Source: Dichotomocladium elegans (lineage: Eukaryota > Mucoromycota > Mucoromycetes > Mucorales > Lichtheimiaceae). Taken from it: a DNA stretch of 64,000 nt. Within the stretch, counting starts at the first letter, position 1. Every line of letters begins with the position of its first letter. A program made the translations under genes and the position numbers. Where the stretch lies: positions 553,501 through 617,500 of the forward strand of contig JAIXMN010000015.1 in assembly GCA_025716815.1 (NCBI GenBank), in the 5' to 3' direction. Below, in pieces: positions 1 to 9,030 of this stretch. Below the pieces are notes generated by a model that saw nothing but the letters and a program-made list of their open reading frames with translations, had not been told where the DNA came from and did no database searches.

Positions 1-1471
1 AGCGTAAGCTTATTTGGATCTCTGTTCCTACGCAGATATGCAGCCCCTATTTTAACAATACCCTTTTTTTTCCCCGGAACCCGCATTTTTCTCCGAGCCG
101 CCAATGCGTGGGAAGCCCCTTCTTGCGGAGGATTCCATACCACCTCTCCGATCGTCTTCTGGTCGCTACTAAAGAAAGAACGGACATCACAACCACTCCC
201 CGCCCCAAAAGATGAAAGCGGCGCTGCCTTGTCAGAGCCCCTCAATCGTTTCTGGCCAAGGTGCGTGCTTTTCTCGTTAATTCAGAACGGGTTAGTGCCC
301 AACCAAGCGTATTTGACACCAAACCCAGTAGATCCAAAACCAAAGAATGACGCTATCATAACTCCTGTGTAGCATCGCCCAGGTGTACCTCGATAGTCAG
401 TGGAATCTCATGATGCTCCCATGTTGGATTTGACAGGTGTTGCTGTAACCAATTGTAAACAAGTTGCGTTTGTTTTGGGGTGCGTTTACATTATGGATTC
501 TGATCAAGAGGTCCATTGCTTAATGTTTAGCAATGTACAGGTCGTGTGAACTCTCATTTCCCCACGGAATAGATCCCTAGTAGTCTCGTTGCATGGTTTC
601 TGGTATGCGCAGTTTTATATCCCGATAATAAAAGATGGAAAAGAATCCCTAGTCAACTCCTGTCAGCAGACAGAGGGACGTCTTTACCACCCTCAGGTAC
701 GCATGCGCCTCCACCTTCACATCAATAAAGCTACACACCAGGTCACATGGGGTTCTTCACGACTTATTAGTCCATTCATATTTAAAACATAAGGACGACA
801 TTTTCTTTACCGTGTTTCGCTAATCCGATCAACGATTGCAGATAACATAATTAGGTGCATGCATGGCCGGATCGAGCGCAACCATAATCATCGCCCTCGT
901 CTTTAATTTCCGCCATTTCTTTAAAGTAACTGCATGTTTTCTTTTTCGGGTGGGGGCAACACTATTATGCTGACAATAGGTTCCACTGCCATTCATTAGA
1001 AGAGCGAAACTCCTTTACTATAGATACTTATACCAACTGCTTGAACAAGTATGCATGCTTGATTTCCTGCCATGTCATGTACCTATATATGGTAGATACA
1101 AAGCATAAAGACCGGCGATCTTGTCAACAAAGTGGGTAGGACCATTTGGAATAATAACTGAATGTTAAGCGCATAATGCCATAATAAGAGTAGACAATTG
1201 AGAATACATTGGCAAGGCCCATGGCAAAGGTAAGAAATAAATGACAGTATCGCTCTCGTTTTTAAGGAACAGTAATTAAGACACGGTTTATCATAGTTAA
1301 TCAAAGCGTTCAATTCACTCAACTCGCCTTGCGAGACGTTATTCTTAAAGATCAAGTACCAACCGAAAATCCCCGACAGAGAAACTGTATAAAACATATC
1401 CAGCAGCGATATAAACGTTTAAAACATTAATCTGGGTTATAAATATGTGGTACAAAATATATTCAACAAGA
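1..1471. other. Intergenic DNA left of the tRNA gene, no gene seen
   Basis: No open frame here has recognisable protein similarity, a plausible promoter or spliceable continuation. The longest frames (589-792 plus, 1083-1397 minus) have irregular composition and look like chance. The last 30 bases before the tRNA are AT-rich, as is usual upstream of fungal tRNA genes. Confidence 0.6.
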
Positions 1472-1544
1472 GGGGCTATGGCCAAATGGATAAGGCGCCT
1501 GACTACGAATCAGGAGATTCCAGGTTCGACCCCTGGTAGCCTCG
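1472..1544 (+). tRNA. tRNA-Arg with anticodon ACG
   Basis: The 73 nt fold into a full cloverleaf. The acceptor stem pairs GGGGCTA with TAGCCTC (one G-T pair) and ends in discriminator G. The D arm is GCC/GGC with GGATAA in the loop, the anticodon stem is CCTGA/TCAGG around CTACGAA (anticodon ACG, read as ICG after editing, decoding CGN arginine codons), and the T arm is CCAGG-TTCGACC-CCTGG. There is no intron and no encoded CCA. A T4 run at 1578-1581 is a plausible Pol III terminator. An LTR retrotransposon begins 51 bp past the 3' end. Confidence 0.97.
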
Positions 1545-1595
1545 CTTAAATAGAACACCCACCTTGTGGGGTTAACATTTTATCATTTGTGTCGC

Positions 1596-1917
1596 TGTCG
1601 ACTATTTTTGGCGGATAAACCTTAGCCAGCGATAGTGATGGGCAGTGATAATTAATGTAGTAGTATTCCCCGTTTTATTTACGACAAACACCCAGGTATT
1701 TATATTAGTTAAAGTGGAAGGGCCAGTCCGGTATCTTCATACTCATTGCCATGGCTTAACGAATTAATAAATGTAGACGGGTTAATAAATGCAACCCGGA
1801 CAATAAATGCAGTCGACAGGGACGTCGATGGAGTCAGGGGTAGATGTTCTCCAATAATCCCCTTTTTGGGTCCCTACAGCAAGTCGATCTGATTGGCTCC
1901 AGAATTCATACGCGACA
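1596..1917 (-). repeat. 3' LTR of the retrotransposon
   Basis: This 322-bp copy matches the other LTR base for base by eye. It starts TGTCGACTATTTTTGG and ends ATACGCGACA in plus coordinates. Near the middle an AATAAATG motif occurs three times about 17-20 bp apart. On the element strand this reads CATTTATT and might hold promoter or 3'-processing signals. The pol frame reads 44 bp into this LTR before its stop codon. Confidence 0.95.
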
Positions 1918-4900
1918 ATACCCCCTCCCCAGAAGGTTGGTCGTCCTCGGACAACACGGATAACTGGGCATTGGCGGCAGCGGCGGCTTCCAGATGGCGT
2001 CGTTCGGCAGCTCGAGCAGCGGTCGGGTCATACCAAGGGTCTTGTGTGACTGGAGAACCAGTGTGGATAGGTCGGAGGCGATCGGTGTGGACCCAGGAGG
2101 AATATCCGCGGCCTTGGAGGTCACTGAGCTTATATATGTTGGTGTCGTAGTTGCAAGCGAGAACTCGAAAGGGGCCCTTCCAATTATATTCGAGACTCAA
2201 TTTGTTTTCATGGCGTAGAAGCACGTGGTCACCTATGGAGAACTGCTGCGGCCGGATAAGTGCATCCCAGCGAGCTTTGTCTTTTGCGGCATTATCGTGA
2301 AGACGTTGTGTGGCGAGCTCCCGAGCTTCTTGTAATCGACGGACTTCCGGAATACGAACCGACGTGGGCGTAGGGTTAGGCGACAATGGGGTGGAGTTAT
2401 CAAGGAAAGGTCGGAGCGCATCACCGGGGAGCCTGGGTTCTTGCCCGTATACTAGGAAAAATGGACTGAACCCCGTTGTTCGATGCTTGCGTATCCGACA
2501 GGAGAAGAGGGAGGGTTCAATGAATTGATCCCATTGGTGTATCTTGCCGTTGACATACTTGCGCAGCATTTGTTTGAAAATACCATTCGTGCGTTCGGCC
2601 TTGCCGTTGGTGCGGGGGTGGTATGCCGAGGTCAGCATATGCTTGAGCTTCAAGCGGCCTAAGTAAATACTGAGAATATTGGACATGAAGTTGGCTCCAC
2701 GGTCGGTAACGATCTCTGCCGGGCAGCCAAATCGCATAACAATTTCCTCGTATAGAAAATTGGCAATAGCCTCTCCGGTCGCGTCAGGGACTGCGCGGGC
2801 GACGGTCCAGTTTGTCATTGAGTCGACGCCAACAAGAAGCCAACGATTACCTGATGCAGTGGTGGGAAGCTCGCCCACAAAGTCTAGATGCCAGCGCGAG
2901 AAAGCGGGCGGTACTTCTAAAGGTTTCATCGGCGCGTGATGGATGTTGCGTCCTGCGTTGGAAGCCAGTTGGCACTGCGGACATGAAGCTAGCCAGCACT
3001 GGATATCGGTACGCATATCAGGCCACCACCACCTTTTACGCATCAAATCGTACACGGTCGTATTACCAGCATGGCCAAATGCTTGATGGAAGTTCTGCAC
3101 CAGGTCGGCTCGTCGAGCAAATAGCACGTAACGCACTTCGTGCTTATCCTTGCCGATCTTGACGTAACGGAACACTTGGCCATTGTTGCTGGCGAACTTA
3201 TCTTTGTGCTTGATGAGGAGATCCTTGTACATAGCTGGCCATTGGTCCTCCGGCTTAGCGTAGAATTTCGGCCAGTCCGATTCCTGTATGGAGCGTACCG
3301 CATACAAATACTCTGGCTCAAGATCATTTTCGGTGGTTCTACATGCTACGCCGTCGCGCCGTGACAATAGATCAGGAACGTGATTTTCTTTACCTGGTTT
3401 GTATTGTATGTCGGGGTCATAAAGCTCCATCTCGGCAATCCAACGAGTTAACCGTGGCGTTGGCTTGGTCTGAGAACGAAAATATTTCAACGGATGATGG
3501 TCGGTGAACACAGTGTAGCGCCGCCCTTCAATGAAGCAACGCCAGGTCCGGAGAGCATGGAGAATCGCTAAAAGCTCGCGCTCTTGTGCAGGATAATTGC
3601 GCTCCGCAGCCGAAAGCTTTTTGGATTCAAAGGCCAATGGGTGTCTTTGGCCATCTGGGCCATCTTGCAGGAGAACAGCGCCTACGCCGTAATCAGATGC
3701 ATCTGTTTCTATCACAAAAGGTAAGTCTGGATTAGGTGGCTGAAGAATTGGTGCGCCGCTCATTCGGGCCTTGATTTCTTCAAATGCACGTTGACAGTCG
3801 GCAGTCCAGGTTATCTCCCTTTTCTTCGTGCCCGTGCCTTTTGTTAAGTCAGTTAATGGTGCTGCAATCGCCGCGAAATCGCGAATGAATCGCCGATAGT
3901 GCGATCCTAAGCCGATGAACTGGCGGACCTCTTGTACGTTTGCTGGTTGCGGCCATTCTAAAATAGCTTGTACCTTTTTCCTTGACGGGAGGATACCGTT
4001 CGCCGATACTTGGAACCCAACAAACTCAAGTTCGGTCTTGTTCAGCTCGCACTTCTTGAGGTTGGCAATCAACTTCGCTTTGCGCAGACGCTCCAGTACT
4101 TGGCGAACGTGCTGATAATGTTCGGCTTCCGATTTGCTGAAGATGAGGATGTCATCTAGATAGACCAAGGCGAAGTCATCGAGATAATCCCCGAGTATCG
4201 AATTCATAAGCTTTTGGAAGGTAGGCGGTGCATTTGTAAGGCCAAATGGTAGGACAAGGAACTCGTACGACCCATAGCGAGTATTAAAAGCCGTTTTGGG
4301 GATATCTTCTTCTCGGATACGCACCTGATGGTATCCACTCTTCAAGTCGATGCTAGAGAAGAACTTGGCGCCCCCAAGTCTCTCCAAGCACTCATCGATG
4401 CGTGGTAATGGGTGTGTGTTACGGAGTGTGACTCGATTGACTGCACGATAATCAACGCAGAGGCGCATAGAGCCATCTTTTTTTCGGACAAAGAGCACAG
4501 GGGCTCCCCATGGCGAAGAACTCGGTCGGATCAGGCGAAGGTCCAGCAGTTCACTTATTTGTTTTCTGAGCTCGTCTAGCTCGCGGGGACTCATCTTGAA
4601 TGGCGGCCTCGATATCGGATTGGCATCGCCTGTGTCAATGACATGTTCGACACCGCGGTCTGGAGGAAGACCGGGCAATTTGTCCTGGAACACGTCACTG
4701 AATTCGGCCACCAGAGAGGAATACATGTTGTCCTTTGGCTCGCCGACTTCCTGTGAATTGGGTCGAACATAGCAAAGGAACATCTGTTCGATTTGCTTGG
4801 ATCGTTCCATGCGCTGTACTTGCCTGTGCGAAATTAAGTAGGCCAGGTCGGGGACTGCGCGTTGCTGCTGCGGGCGCAAGACGTAGCTGTTGTTATTGGT

Positions 4901-5413
4901 GTTGATCCGCCATGTGTCAAGGTCCCAGTCAGGCATCGGATTAACTGTCTTGAGCCAGTCGCGGCCCAAAATTACATCAAACTTGGTTTCGAGGATGTAT
5001 GCTTCGATCGTGTGCTTGTAACCTTGTGCATCGAGGGGCAATGTGGCTTGTGAGGTAATGTGTAGGACATGTCCACCAGCAGTTTCCACTTGTCTGCCAG
5101 GTACGGTTCGAATGGATAGGTTAGTGGCGACACGAGGCGCCACATAAGAACCCGTGGCTCCCGAGTCAATAAGGACGTTCACGGGACGACCGTCGCATAA
5201 CATGGAGTACAATGGCAAATCAGTTTTGTTTATTGATAATAAATCGTCAAGATGGTGCCTGTCTGCTTCTAAATGGTCCTGAAGCCTCCGGGCCTCTTGG
5301 TCCTCGCCGTCGGATAGATCGATGAGTGCCTCTTCTGACACTTTGGCCTTTTCGTGCTCGGCCTTGATCGCGTTGAGGGATTGTTGTTGTGGGCGCGGAT
5401 GGACCCTCTTCAA
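1874..5413 (-). CDS. pol: Pol polyprotein: protease, reverse transcriptase, RNase H, integrase
   Basis: The frame is 1179 codons. An aspartic protease with active site DSGATGSYV lies near residue 80. The reverse transcriptase (about 290-480) carries the LPFGLTNAP and YLDD motifs. RNase H begins at FVIETDASDYG. The integrase has an HHCC zinc finger (HAG through CPQC), a DDE core (WHLDF, VTDRGANF, HPRTNGKAERTNG) and a C-terminal GPF-type module (WKGPF). Pol opens with TTG rather than ATG in the frame -1 to gag, consistent with synthesis as a Gag-Pol fusion. Its stop lies inside the 3' LTR. No frameshift or premature stop is visible, and no chromodomain follows the GPF module. Confidence 0.95.
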   Translation of the reverse strand: MKRVHPRPQQQSLNAIKAEHEKAKVSEEALIDLSDGEDQEARRLQDHLEADRHHLDDLLSINKTDLPLYSMLCDGRPVNVLIDSGATGSYVAPRVATNLSIRTVPGRQVETAGGHVLHITSQATLPLDAQGYKHTIEAYILETKFDVILGRDWLKTVNPMPDWDLDTWRINTNNNSYVLRPQQQRAVPDLAYLISHRQVQRMERSKQIEQMFLCYVRPNSQEVGEPKDNMYSSLVAEFSDVFQDKLPGLPPDRGVEHVIDTGDANPISRPPFKMSPRELDELRKQISELLDLRLIRPSSSPWGAPVLFVRKKDGSMRLCVDYRAVNRVTLRNTHPLPRIDECLERLGGAKFFSSIDLKSGYHQVRIREEDIPKTAFNTRYGSYEFLVLPFGLTNAPPTFQKLMNSILGDYLDDFALVYLDDILIFSKSEAEHYQHVRQVLERLRKAKLIANLKKCELNKTELEFVGFQVSANGILPSRKKVQAILEWPQPANVQEVRQFIGLGSHYRRFIRDFAAIAAPLTDLTKGTGTKKREITWTADCQRAFEEIKARMSGAPILQPPNPDLPFVIETDASDYGVGAVLLQDGPDGQRHPLAFESKKLSAAERNYPAQERELLAILHALRTWRCFIEGRRYTVFTDHHPLKYFRSQTKPTPRLTRWIAEMELYDPDIQYKPGKENHVPDLLSRRDGVACRTTENDLEPEYLYAVRSIQESDWPKFYAKPEDQWPAMYKDLLIKHKDKFASNNGQVFRYVKIGKDKHEVRYVLFARRADLVQNFHQAFGHAGNTTVYDLMRKRWWWPDMRTDIQCWLASCPQCQLASNAGRNIHHAPMKPLEVPPAFSRWHLDFVGELPTTASGNRWLLVGVDSMTNWTVARAVPDATGEAIANFLYEEIVMRFGCPAEIVTDRGANFMSNILSIYLGRLKLKHMLTSAYHPRTNGKAERTNGIFKQMLRKYVNGKIHQWDQFIEPSLFSCRIRKHRTTGFSPFFLVYGQEPRLPGDALRPFLDNSTPLSPNPTPTSVRIPEVRRLQEARELATQRLHDNAAKDKARWDALIRPQQFSIGDHVLLRHENKLSLEYNWKGPFRVLACNYDTNIYKLSDLQGRGYSSWVHTDRLRPIHTGSPVTQDPWYDPTAARAAERRHLEAAAAANAQLSVLSEDDQPSGEGVLSRMNSGANQIDLL
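1921..1930 (-). other. Polypurine tract of the retrotransposon
   Basis: On the element strand the run GGGGAGGGGG lies three bases before the 3' LTR. That is where the plus-strand primer for reverse transcription is expected. It overlaps the 3' part of the pol frame. Confidence 0.8.
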
Positions 5414-6477
5414 TGCATCCGCGCCTTGCCTTTTGGGTGGCCTTGGAAACTGGGTTGCCGCTGGTTGCTGCGACGTTGCTTACCGGGCTCCGCTAACTCT
5501 GATGGGCATTCCCGTGCGAGATGTCCTCGGCCGCCACAGTTGAAGCATTCCTTGCTACGTAGATGATCACGTGAGCCGTGGCGCCGCCCTTGGTTATTTC
5601 GTTCTCCACGCCCGCCTTGCTGGAAGTGTATCGCGTCTAGATCCATTGGCGCGACCCCGTTGGTCCGTAAGTACTGGGGCGTTGTTGTGATATTTCGGAA
5701 CGTGGATTGTGAAGGTACGGATCCATAAGATCCTGGTGTGTCGTTAAAATCGTGACCCCTACGACGAGCACTTTCGTACGCCAGTGCGATGCGGATCGCC
5801 TCGGTGGAGGTCTGAGGGAAGCAAGTCCTGACGTGTACGCATACCTCTTCTTGTAGACCTCTCACGAACCTGTCAAGGGCCTCATCATCCGTCATGTGCG
5901 GCAGCGAGGCACAGGCAATCTGGAACTGTGTGACGTACGCTTGTACTGAGCCGACCTGCGTCAAACTCGCTAGGCGGTCTCGTGCCAATTGACTTGCGTT
6001 CACTGGACTGAAAGTGCGGATGATGCGTCTCTTAAAATCGTTCCAGTCAGCAATGTCCTCACCAAAACGCTCTTCGTGCTGCCACCAGATATCAGCGTCA
6101 CCCCGTAACAGTGTTTTGGCATATTCGGGCCAGTCATGCTGTGGAAGTGAGGACATACCCAAGTACCGTTCGACCGCGCGTGTCCAACATTGCACGGCAT
6201 CAAGGGAGCGGTCTCCGTTGTACGTGTCGGGTTCACGCATTTTCACCGAAAAACCTTCCTTCTTTGCAAGAAGTGCAAGGACTGCCTTGAGCATCACTTG
6301 GGTCGCGTCTTCCTGTGGTAGTTCTTGTTCTTGACTTGGCATAATGGGGCTTTCCGGTATATCTTCTAATATAGATCTTGTTTCAGGGGGTTCCTCGTCG
6401 TCGTCGTCGTATGCTCGCAAGCGGTCGCTGCGATATGTTCGGAAGCTGGGTGGAATAGCTTGAGTCGGGTGGGTCAT
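5410..6477 (-). CDS. gag: Gag protein of the LTR retrotransposon
   Basis: The product is 355 residues. It forms the capsid/nucleocapsid of the virus-like particle that packages element RNA. The N-terminal part is acidic, the middle has the usual retrotransposon gag composition, and a CCHC zinc knuckle (CFNCGGRGHLAREC) lies about 40 residues from the C-terminus, followed by a basic tail. The ATG is only 20 bp from the 5' LTR and no earlier start exists. The TGA stop overlaps the beginning of the open pol frame, and a CCCAAAA heptamer in the right register lies 18 nt before the stop. There are no internal stops, so the gene looks functional. Confidence 0.93.
   Translation of the reverse strand: MTHPTQAIPPSFRTYRSDRLRAYDDDDEEPPETRSILEDIPESPIMPSQEQELPQEDATQVMLKAVLALLAKKEGFSVKMREPDTYNGDRSLDAVQCWTRAVERYLGMSSLPQHDWPEYAKTLLRGDADIWWQHEERFGEDIADWNDFKRRIIRTFSPVNASQLARDRLASLTQVGSVQAYVTQFQIACASLPHMTDDEALDRFVRGLQEEVCVHVRTCFPQTSTEAIRIALAYESARRRGHDFNDTPGSYGSVPSQSTFRNITTTPQYLRTNGVAPMDLDAIHFQQGGRGERNNQGRRHGSRDHLRSKECFNCGGRGHLARECPSELAEPGKQRRSNQRQPSFQGHPKGKARMH
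5431..5437 (-). promoter_or_regulatory. Candidate -1 ribosomal frameshift heptamer between gag and pol
   Basis: On the element strand gag is read CAC CCA AAA GGC. The bases C CCA AAA fit the X XXY YYZ rule exactly. A one-base backward slip puts ribosomes on AGG CAA GGC GCG GAT GCA TTG, which runs without a stop into pol. Pol has no ATG at the junction, so slippage is the simplest way to make Gag-Pol. No downstream pseudoknot was worked out. Confidence 0.65.
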
Positions 6478-6481
6478 ATAA

Positions 6482-6494
6482 GCATCAGCTACCA
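6482..6494 (-). other. Probable primer-binding site of the retrotransposon
   Basis: Two bases after the 5' LTR the element strand reads TGGTAGCTGATGC. Its first seven bases complement the CTACCA-type 3' end that many tRNAs, including yeast initiator Met, share once CCA is added. The match to initiator tRNA stops after that, so the actual primer is uncertain. The tRNA-Arg next door does not fit. Confidence 0.55.
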
Positions 6495-6496
6495 GT

Positions 6497-6818
6497 TGTC
6501 GACTATTTTTGGCGGATAAACCTTAGCCAGCGATAGTGATGGGCAGTGATAATTAATGTAGTAGTATTCCCCGTTTTATTTACGACAAACACCCAGGTAT
6601 TTATATTAGTTAAAGTGGAAGGGCCAGTCCGGTATCTTCATACTCATTGCCATGGCTTAACGAATTAATAAATGTAGACGGGTTAATAAATGCAACCCGG
6701 ACAATAAATGCAGTCGACAGGGACGTCGATGGAGTCAGGGGTAGATGTTCTCCAATAATCCCCTTTTTGGGTCCCTACAGCAAGTCGATCTGATTGGCTC
6801 CAGAATTCATACGCGACA
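6497..6818 (-). repeat. 5' LTR of the retrotransposon
   Basis: This is the upstream LTR in element orientation, 322 bp and apparently identical to the other copy. Transcription of the element should start inside it and run toward lower coordinates. Gag begins 20 bp beyond its inner edge. The next four host bases are TCGC, matching those on the far side of the other LTR. Confidence 0.95.
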
Positions 6819-9030
6819 TCGCAACACGGATTGCTCGACCAATCAACGCAGTCCATCCATTTTATCCTTTTCTGCACGTTTCTTCATCAATTGTACAAAC
6901 GGGCATAGTTCCCTCTTTGTAAACAAACCGACTGCTCTTTCTCTTTTCTCTCTCTTCTCCATGCTTATCATCAGATAGTAAAACAGTATAAATATCCGAG
7001 TAATTATATATCCGTTATCCTTCTTCTTCTACTGTTACGCTTGATCGTTGTTATTGGCTGCGGTGTAACCGCCAAAATATACGCTCGACAATTGTTCAGA
7101 AATCTGGCGGTTTACTCTGGTGTCTTTCTTTTTGGATTCATACAGGATCAATAGACCACAAAGGACAAGTAACCACGAAGCATGGTGTGGCCACTAAGGC
7201 AAATACAGGGAAGAATAAAGAGAACATAAGATGATTGTTGGGATGGGGTTGAAGTAACGTGAATGTGGCGAAGTAGTGATGATGGGAGCAGCATAAAAGT
7301 AATGAGACGATGTCTGTGCATAAATGAATAATACCAATCAAGGAGAATCAAAATGTTTCTACCACAACTCTGCCGACCTACTTCTTTTGAGATCATGCCC
7401 GACATGGATCATGGCATGCGCAAATTCCTTCTTTAAAGATATCGTCCGTACAAATGAATAAAATTATATTATGAATATTTCTTCATGTTAGAGAACGGTA
7501 CGCATAAGGGACAACTTATCGAGCAAGAAATGGCATCATTCGTCTACCAATTCATCTGTGGTTACCTCTTGGGCTATTTGCTCTTCGTGGTCGTTTCCTT
7601 CCGTGGCGAATTAAAAAAATAGAAACGCCGAATCGGTATCGGGTTAGATAGCAGGGCTGATGATGCTCGTAGCCACCGCTTTCCTTCTTTTATGCGGATT
7701 ACTGTACACCCTTCCGCTAGCTTTTACCAGAATTTTTGGCTGTTCGATTGCATCCCATTCTTCAAAATTGCATTTATCGTACATTATATTATTTGTCATT
7801 TATTTTCATTATATTTGGTTATCTATAGTTAATAACTTTTAATAATCATAGTGTACTTGCGCAAGCAAGAGATAAAATAGAGAAGCATCCTCTTCTTCAA
7901 TTTAGCCATCTATACGCATCTTTGGCCAAAATGTATCCGCCAACGCCAACGGCATCAGAGCTCAGTTTCTTTTCTACCTGTAAGAGCAAAAAATAAAAGG
8001 TAGACGAAAGGCTTGGTTTCACTTTACGAAAGGATTGTACTTGATACGGCAGATGAACCGTGCCTATATCCCATATCTCCGCGGTAGTTCAAACGTTGAT
8101 TTCATTCTTGCATTCATCTCACGTCGCCAAGGGCCGCCGGTGTGGGCGTAGAATTCTATCTGCTGTTGTCAGGGCTGATCTAGCACTATCAAGAGCGTCT
8201 GGTCTTGTGGATTTTATGCTGATAAAAATAAACCGATCACTTCCTTGTTGATTGAGATCGACAGAGCTGACCAAAGTGACCTGATCCTTGCATTCCTGTC
8301 ATCCATTTCCTCCTGATACAGCCGTACCTTCGCTTTGATTGAGGGTCTGTTGGGCTTCGTCCGTTATCCCCCTCAAGCCCTGTACCGGCACGCAAATGCA
8401 GTGCAATCATACAACAAATCATCCTTGATTTCATATGAAATGGTCCTTCCTTGGAGCGATTCTGTACCATCCGCCATCAAATGTCGTATCGCCTGAAGTC
8501 GTGTGTTATGTAGTACCCGAGGAATCTGTTTCCAAGATGGATGTAGGAACAAACCTGCCCGCAGCCAATTTTTTGTCGGTATGCATCCGTCACTAGCCGC
8601 AAAATTTATTGTGGCACGACAGCAAACGCGTTGATGTGTTATTTACATTATCGGATCTGTTTTTGTACATGGTTGACTAGCTTTTGTGCCAAGAGTTATT
8701 TGAATGTTGGCTGTTTGCATCGACTGCCCACCGGGTCTGTCACACTACATGGATTGTGGTACTGAAATGTCAGAATCGACAAATGTCAAAGTTAAAACGA
8801 TCAACACTATTGGGACACCCTTACGCTGTCCTCAACCTTAATTAGCAGCAGCAGAGAGCTAGAAACAGTAGCAAATGCACTTTATATTCCATACGATTAT
8901 CCTAGTATTGTCATCGTACCAAGAAGCAGTTAATTGTTATTGGAAACGGTAGGTAGCGATGACTACCAGACGCTACTTTCTTTAATGATGAAACTCCAAG
9001 ATATTTGTCATTATAGGTGCTTGTTAAGTA
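6819..9030. other. Intergenic DNA right of the retrotransposon, no gene seen
   Basis: This 2.2 kb has only short, poorly supported frames (for example 7148-7405 minus and 8237-8470 minus) with no recognisable motif and no convincing splice continuation. AT-rich stretches near 7740-7850 and 7440-7480 look non-coding. The 3' UTR of the methyltransferase-like gene must lie near 8900-9030. Confidence 0.55.

Larger units (their letters stand above)
1596..6818 (-). mobile_element. Complete Ty3/gypsy-type LTR retrotransposon
   Basis: This 5223-bp element is read on the minus strand. It has two 322-bp LTRs that appear identical, each bounded by TGTCG and CGACA, which are an inverted pair. The flanking host sequence is duplicated as TCGC (1592-1595 and 6819-6822), a 4-bp target-site duplication. 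In element order it contains 5' LTR, primer-binding region, gag with a CCHC knuckle, pol (protease, reverse transcriptase, RNase H, integrase), a polypurine tract and the 3' LTR. Integrase lies after RNase H, which is the Ty3/gypsy order. No envelope frame or chromodomain is visible. Intact frames plus identical LTRs imply a very recent insertion, and the copy may be able to move. The element sits just 3' of a tRNA gene. Confidence 0.95.
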
